A stretch of DNA of 64,000 bases, from contig NZ_JAQOSO010000082.1 of NCBI RefSeq assembly GCF_030068505.1, positions 62,001-126,000 on the forward strand. The letters run 5' to 3'. Within the stretch, counting starts at the first letter, position 1. Each line of letters opens with the position of its first letter. Under the pieces are notes generated by a model. The model searched no databases. It was not told where the DNA came from and worked only from the letters and a program-made list of their open reading frames with translations. Position numbers and translations under genes: made by a program. This document shows, piece by piece, positions 63,519 through 64,000 of the stretch. The stretch is from Roseofilum capinflatum BLCC-M114. GTDB taxonomy: Bacteria > Cyanobacteriota > Cyanobacteriia > Cyanobacteriales > Desertifilaceae.

Positions 63519-64000
63519 GCAGATCCAGATTACCCCTTTTACTGTCCATAAGCGCTTTGCCCTGAAAATTAGTCGCGGGAGCAATACCCATAACACTAAT
63601 ATCTGGGTGAGCGTGGAATACCGTGGAATCACGGGATGGGGAGAAGCCACGCCCTTTTCCACGGGAGGCAAAAGCCAGACAACTGGAGAGATTGTAGCAG
63701 CTTTGGAGCAAATTGCACCGGTTCTCCAACCCTTCAGTCCCCTAGAGCGGCAGAAGTGCCAACTGACTCTAGCTAAATCTGGTACTGTACTGCCTTCTGC
63801 GGTGCAAGCAGCTCTAGATATGGCGTTGTATGATTGGTTGGGAAAATCGGTTAACCTTCCCCTGTGGCAACTGTGGGGATTAGACCATAAGAAAACCCCG
63901 CCGACCTCCGTTACCATCGGCATTAGTACGCCAGAAGCGGCTCAAGAACGGTTGCGCCATTGGTTAGAGGTAACCCCTGTGCAATATCTGAAGGTCAAAT
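63517..64000 (+). CDS. Dipeptide epimerase (enolase superfamily), 5' part
   Basis: Hand-translated from the ATG at 63517 to the window edge (161 codons). MQIQITPFTVHKRFALKISR, VSVEYRGITGWGEATPFSTG, then SAVQAALDMALYDWLGKSVN and LWQLWGLDHKKTPPTSVTIG are the N-terminal domain of L-Ala-D/L-Glu epimerases of the mandelate racemase superfamily. The barrel's KxK begins at the edge (QYLKVK). It recycles murein peptides. A decayed partial duplicate is at 55798-56166. Confidence 0.88.
   Translation, partial: MQIQITPFTVHKRFALKISRGSNTHNTNIWVSVEYRGITGWGEATPFSTGGKSQTTGEIVAALEQIAPVLQPFSPLERQKCQLTLAKSGTVLPSAVQAALDMALYDWLGKSVNLPLWQLWGLDHKKTPPTSVTIGISTPEAAQERLRHWLEVTPVQYLKVK

Noticed and set aside
63394-63923. 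Minus-strand ORFs over the last 600 bases
   Set aside because: They are antisense to the epimerase, whose protein text on the plus strand is clear.

Overview
The window looks like the chromosome of a filamentous cyanobacterium. It carries psbH, a psbN too short to stand out, tatA, the NDH-1 CO2-uptake genes ndhD3/cupA/cupS, an ethylene-receptor-like sensor, many GCGATCGC (HIP1) palindromes and several dispersed palindromic repeat families. The genus cannot be fixed from this sequence alone.

Layout. 1-2.2 kb: the N-terminal part of an ethylene-receptor-like sensor (minus, running off the left edge), divergent from a flavin-containing monooxygenase. 2.3-11.1 kb: a defence island. An XRE repressor and an ImmA/IrrE protease (minus) are divergent from a compact three-gene operon of a PD-(D/E)XK nuclease with a Cys4 cluster, an Fe-S DinG/XPD-type helicase and a 987-residue pPIWI-RE protein. 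11.2-16 kb: housekeeping genes (psbN, psbH, tatA, pth, a DUF3146-like gene, a Clp-fold membrane protease, rsgA) with a few small or decayed ORFs. 16.1-25.6 kb: a retropepsin gene broken by a 101-bp MITE, a 6 x 23-bp tandem repeat, then CHAT-CHASE2, DUF928, TPR-CHAT and TpsB (FhaC/ShlB) genes, with a second MITE copy between the DUF928 and TPR-CHAT genes. 25.6-30.4 kb: a GNAT acetyltransferase flanked by a duplicated tail of the FHA-PBP1 gene, then a PsiE-family membrane protein.

30.4-34.9 kb is a damaged zone. cupS appears intact, cupA seems to have lost its middle, and ndhD3 is cut at a short homology and joined to a fragment of a GT61 glycosyltransferase. It is followed by a methyltransferase with an in-frame stop, a truncated FkbM methyltransferase and an in-frame fusion of two GT4 glycosyltransferases. 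34.9-63.4 kb is a large, almost entirely minus-strand surface-polysaccharide locus. It has about ten GT4 enzymes, several GT2 enzymes, GT61 and GT34-like transferases, FkbM and other methyltransferases, a Wzy-like polymerase, a GT2/GtrA/GT39-like trio, and two copies of a Wzm/Wzt ABC exporter. The two Wzt copies share nearly identical ATPase halves but have different C-terminal glycan-binding domains. One Wzm copy is a pseudogene. The window ends inside a dipeptide epimerase, of which a decayed copy sits at about 56 kb.

Together the genes describe a phototroph with a complex, frequently recombined capsule or O-antigen locus beside an Argonaute-like defence island. The strongest candidates for an under-described system are the pPIWI-RE island with its XRE/ImmA neighbour and the CHAT-CHASE2/DUF928/TPR-CHAT/TpsB cluster. 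The clustering of truncated and fused genes is either real genome plasticity or an assembly artefact; read mapping would decide.
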